Both the position numbers and the translations under genes were made by a program. The notes beneath the pieces are model-generated. The model was not told the DNA's origin, ran no database searches, and was given only the letters and a program-made list of their open reading frames with translations. 64,000 nucleotides of DNA from Planctomyces sp. SH-PL62 (GTDB lineage: Bacteria; Planctomycetota; Planctomycetia; Planctomycetales; Planctomycetaceae): assembly GCA_945893045.1 (NCBI GenBank), contig CAMDEA010000002.1, positions 1 to 64,000 on the forward strand, read 5' to 3'. Positions 63,650 to 64,000 of the stretch are shown piece by piece. The stretch's first letter is position 1. Every line of letters begins with the position of its first letter.

Positions 63650-64000
63650 TTGCCCGGTGGTGGGCCGTCGCGGGACTGTCGCTGTTCGCCGCGACTTGGA
63701 AGCTGTGGACTCCGCAGACGGAGTTCCCGCAAGTGCCGTTGTTCGGCTGGGCAGGATCGCTGCCGCGGTTTGTCGATTGGCTGGCGTTCGGCGTGCTGTT
63801 GGTGTCGCTCGCAAGAGTGGTCTGGAATGCGGATTCGCGACGCGGTTGGTTGGCGTTTGTCATCGCTCTGAGCGTGTTGATCATTCTCGATCAGCACCGA
63901 CTTCAGCCGTGGGCGTGGCAACTGCTGTTGATGGCGATCTGTTGGAGTTCGGCCGACGTGGGGCAGGTTTTCAACCTGCCCGGCCGTTTCAAAGACGGGC
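63577..64000 (+). CDS. Membrane protein, 3' end outside window
   Basis: The frame is open from ATG 63577 to the end (141 residues seen). At least three hydrophobic segments are visible (WWAVAGLSLFAATWKLW; WLAFGVLLVSLARVVW; LAFVIALSVLIILDQ). The family is not recognised. Residues about 20-25 come from the right arm of a palindrome. Near the window edge the protein reads VGQVFNLPGRF, the translated start of an F5 element. The true start may be further downstream, for example past the palindrome. Confidence 0.55.
   Translation, partial: MVIERLLASCLSKAQRRPEKDSRPLARWWAVAGLSLFAATWKLWTPQTEFPQVPLFGWAGSLPRFVDWLAFGVLLVSLARVVWNADSRRGWLAFVIALSVLIILDQHRLQPWAWQLLLMAICWSSADVGQVFNLPGRFKDG
63958..64000. repeat. 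Palindromic element, family F5 (truncated by window end), translated in frame
   Basis: GTGG head and hairpin GGCAGGTTTTCAACCTGCC followed by CGGCCG. It is almost the same text as the start of the 43365 copy, and open in the frame of the membrane protein. Confidence 0.75.

Overview
The window is about 60% GC and comes from a member of the Planctomycetota. The evidence is lineage-typical families side by side: a PSCyt1/DUF1549/DUF1553 protein next to a DUF1501 protein, a PVC-type dehydrogenase with HEAT repeats and haem, secreted Gfo/Idh/MocA and amidohydrolase enzymes, a soluble Hanks-type kinase and an SPFH/zinc-ribbon pair. I see no phage, plasmid, rRNA or CRISPR signature. There is one tRNA (Arg, anticodon CCG).

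Layout. 1-4.7 kb: protease/beta-propeller (5' end outside the window), truD, a glutathione peroxidase and a small membrane protein. 4.7-10.8 kb: PSCyt1/DUF1549/DUF1553 gene, a toxin-antitoxin remnant whose toxin has an internal amber codon, and DUF1501. 10.9-24.3 kb, minus strand: an MBL-fold hydrolase, then a nine-gene metal-efflux cluster (Cys/His-rich exported protein, two CusB-like adaptors, thioredoxin-like protein, MacB-type ABC permease and ATPase, CusA-like pump, lipoprotein, TolC-like channel). 24.6-34.4 kb, minus strand: tRNA-Arg, ilvC, ilvN, a copper amine oxidase with a CehA/McbA-type protein, protein kinase, SixA-like phosphatase, small cytochrome c, PIG-L deacetylase and a sigma factor. 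34.6-42.8 kb, plus strand: rtcB, ygfZ-like, a solitary antitoxin-like gene, Gfo/Idh/MocA, amidohydrolase, a JAB-like protein with a small partner, and a protease/SirB1 fusion. 42.9-47.6 kb, minus strand: fatty-acid modification cluster (two CFA-type methyltransferases, DUF1365, FAD oxidoreductase). 47.8-64 kb: CPBP protease, pth, the large PVC dehydrogenase, amidohydrolase, a REP-associated tyrosine transposase (RAYT), carbamoyltransferase, TPR protein, epimerase, the SPFH/zinc-ribbon pair and a truncated membrane protein.

The most striking feature is not a gene. About 35 palindromic elements of 30-210 bp, in a dozen or so sequence families, occupy nearly every intergenic gap. Several families have the REP/BIME layout: a GTAG-like head, a small hairpin, then the inverted copy ending in CTAC. 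One family flanks the RAYT gene on both sides and recurs 12 kb away. In several places the element's terminal TAG or TGA is the stop codon of the adjoining gene. At least eight complete elements lie inside protein-coding genes without breaking the frame (four in one gene), so they are translated as extra peptide loops, much like the Rickettsia palindromic elements. All of this rests on reading the sequence; no database search was possible.
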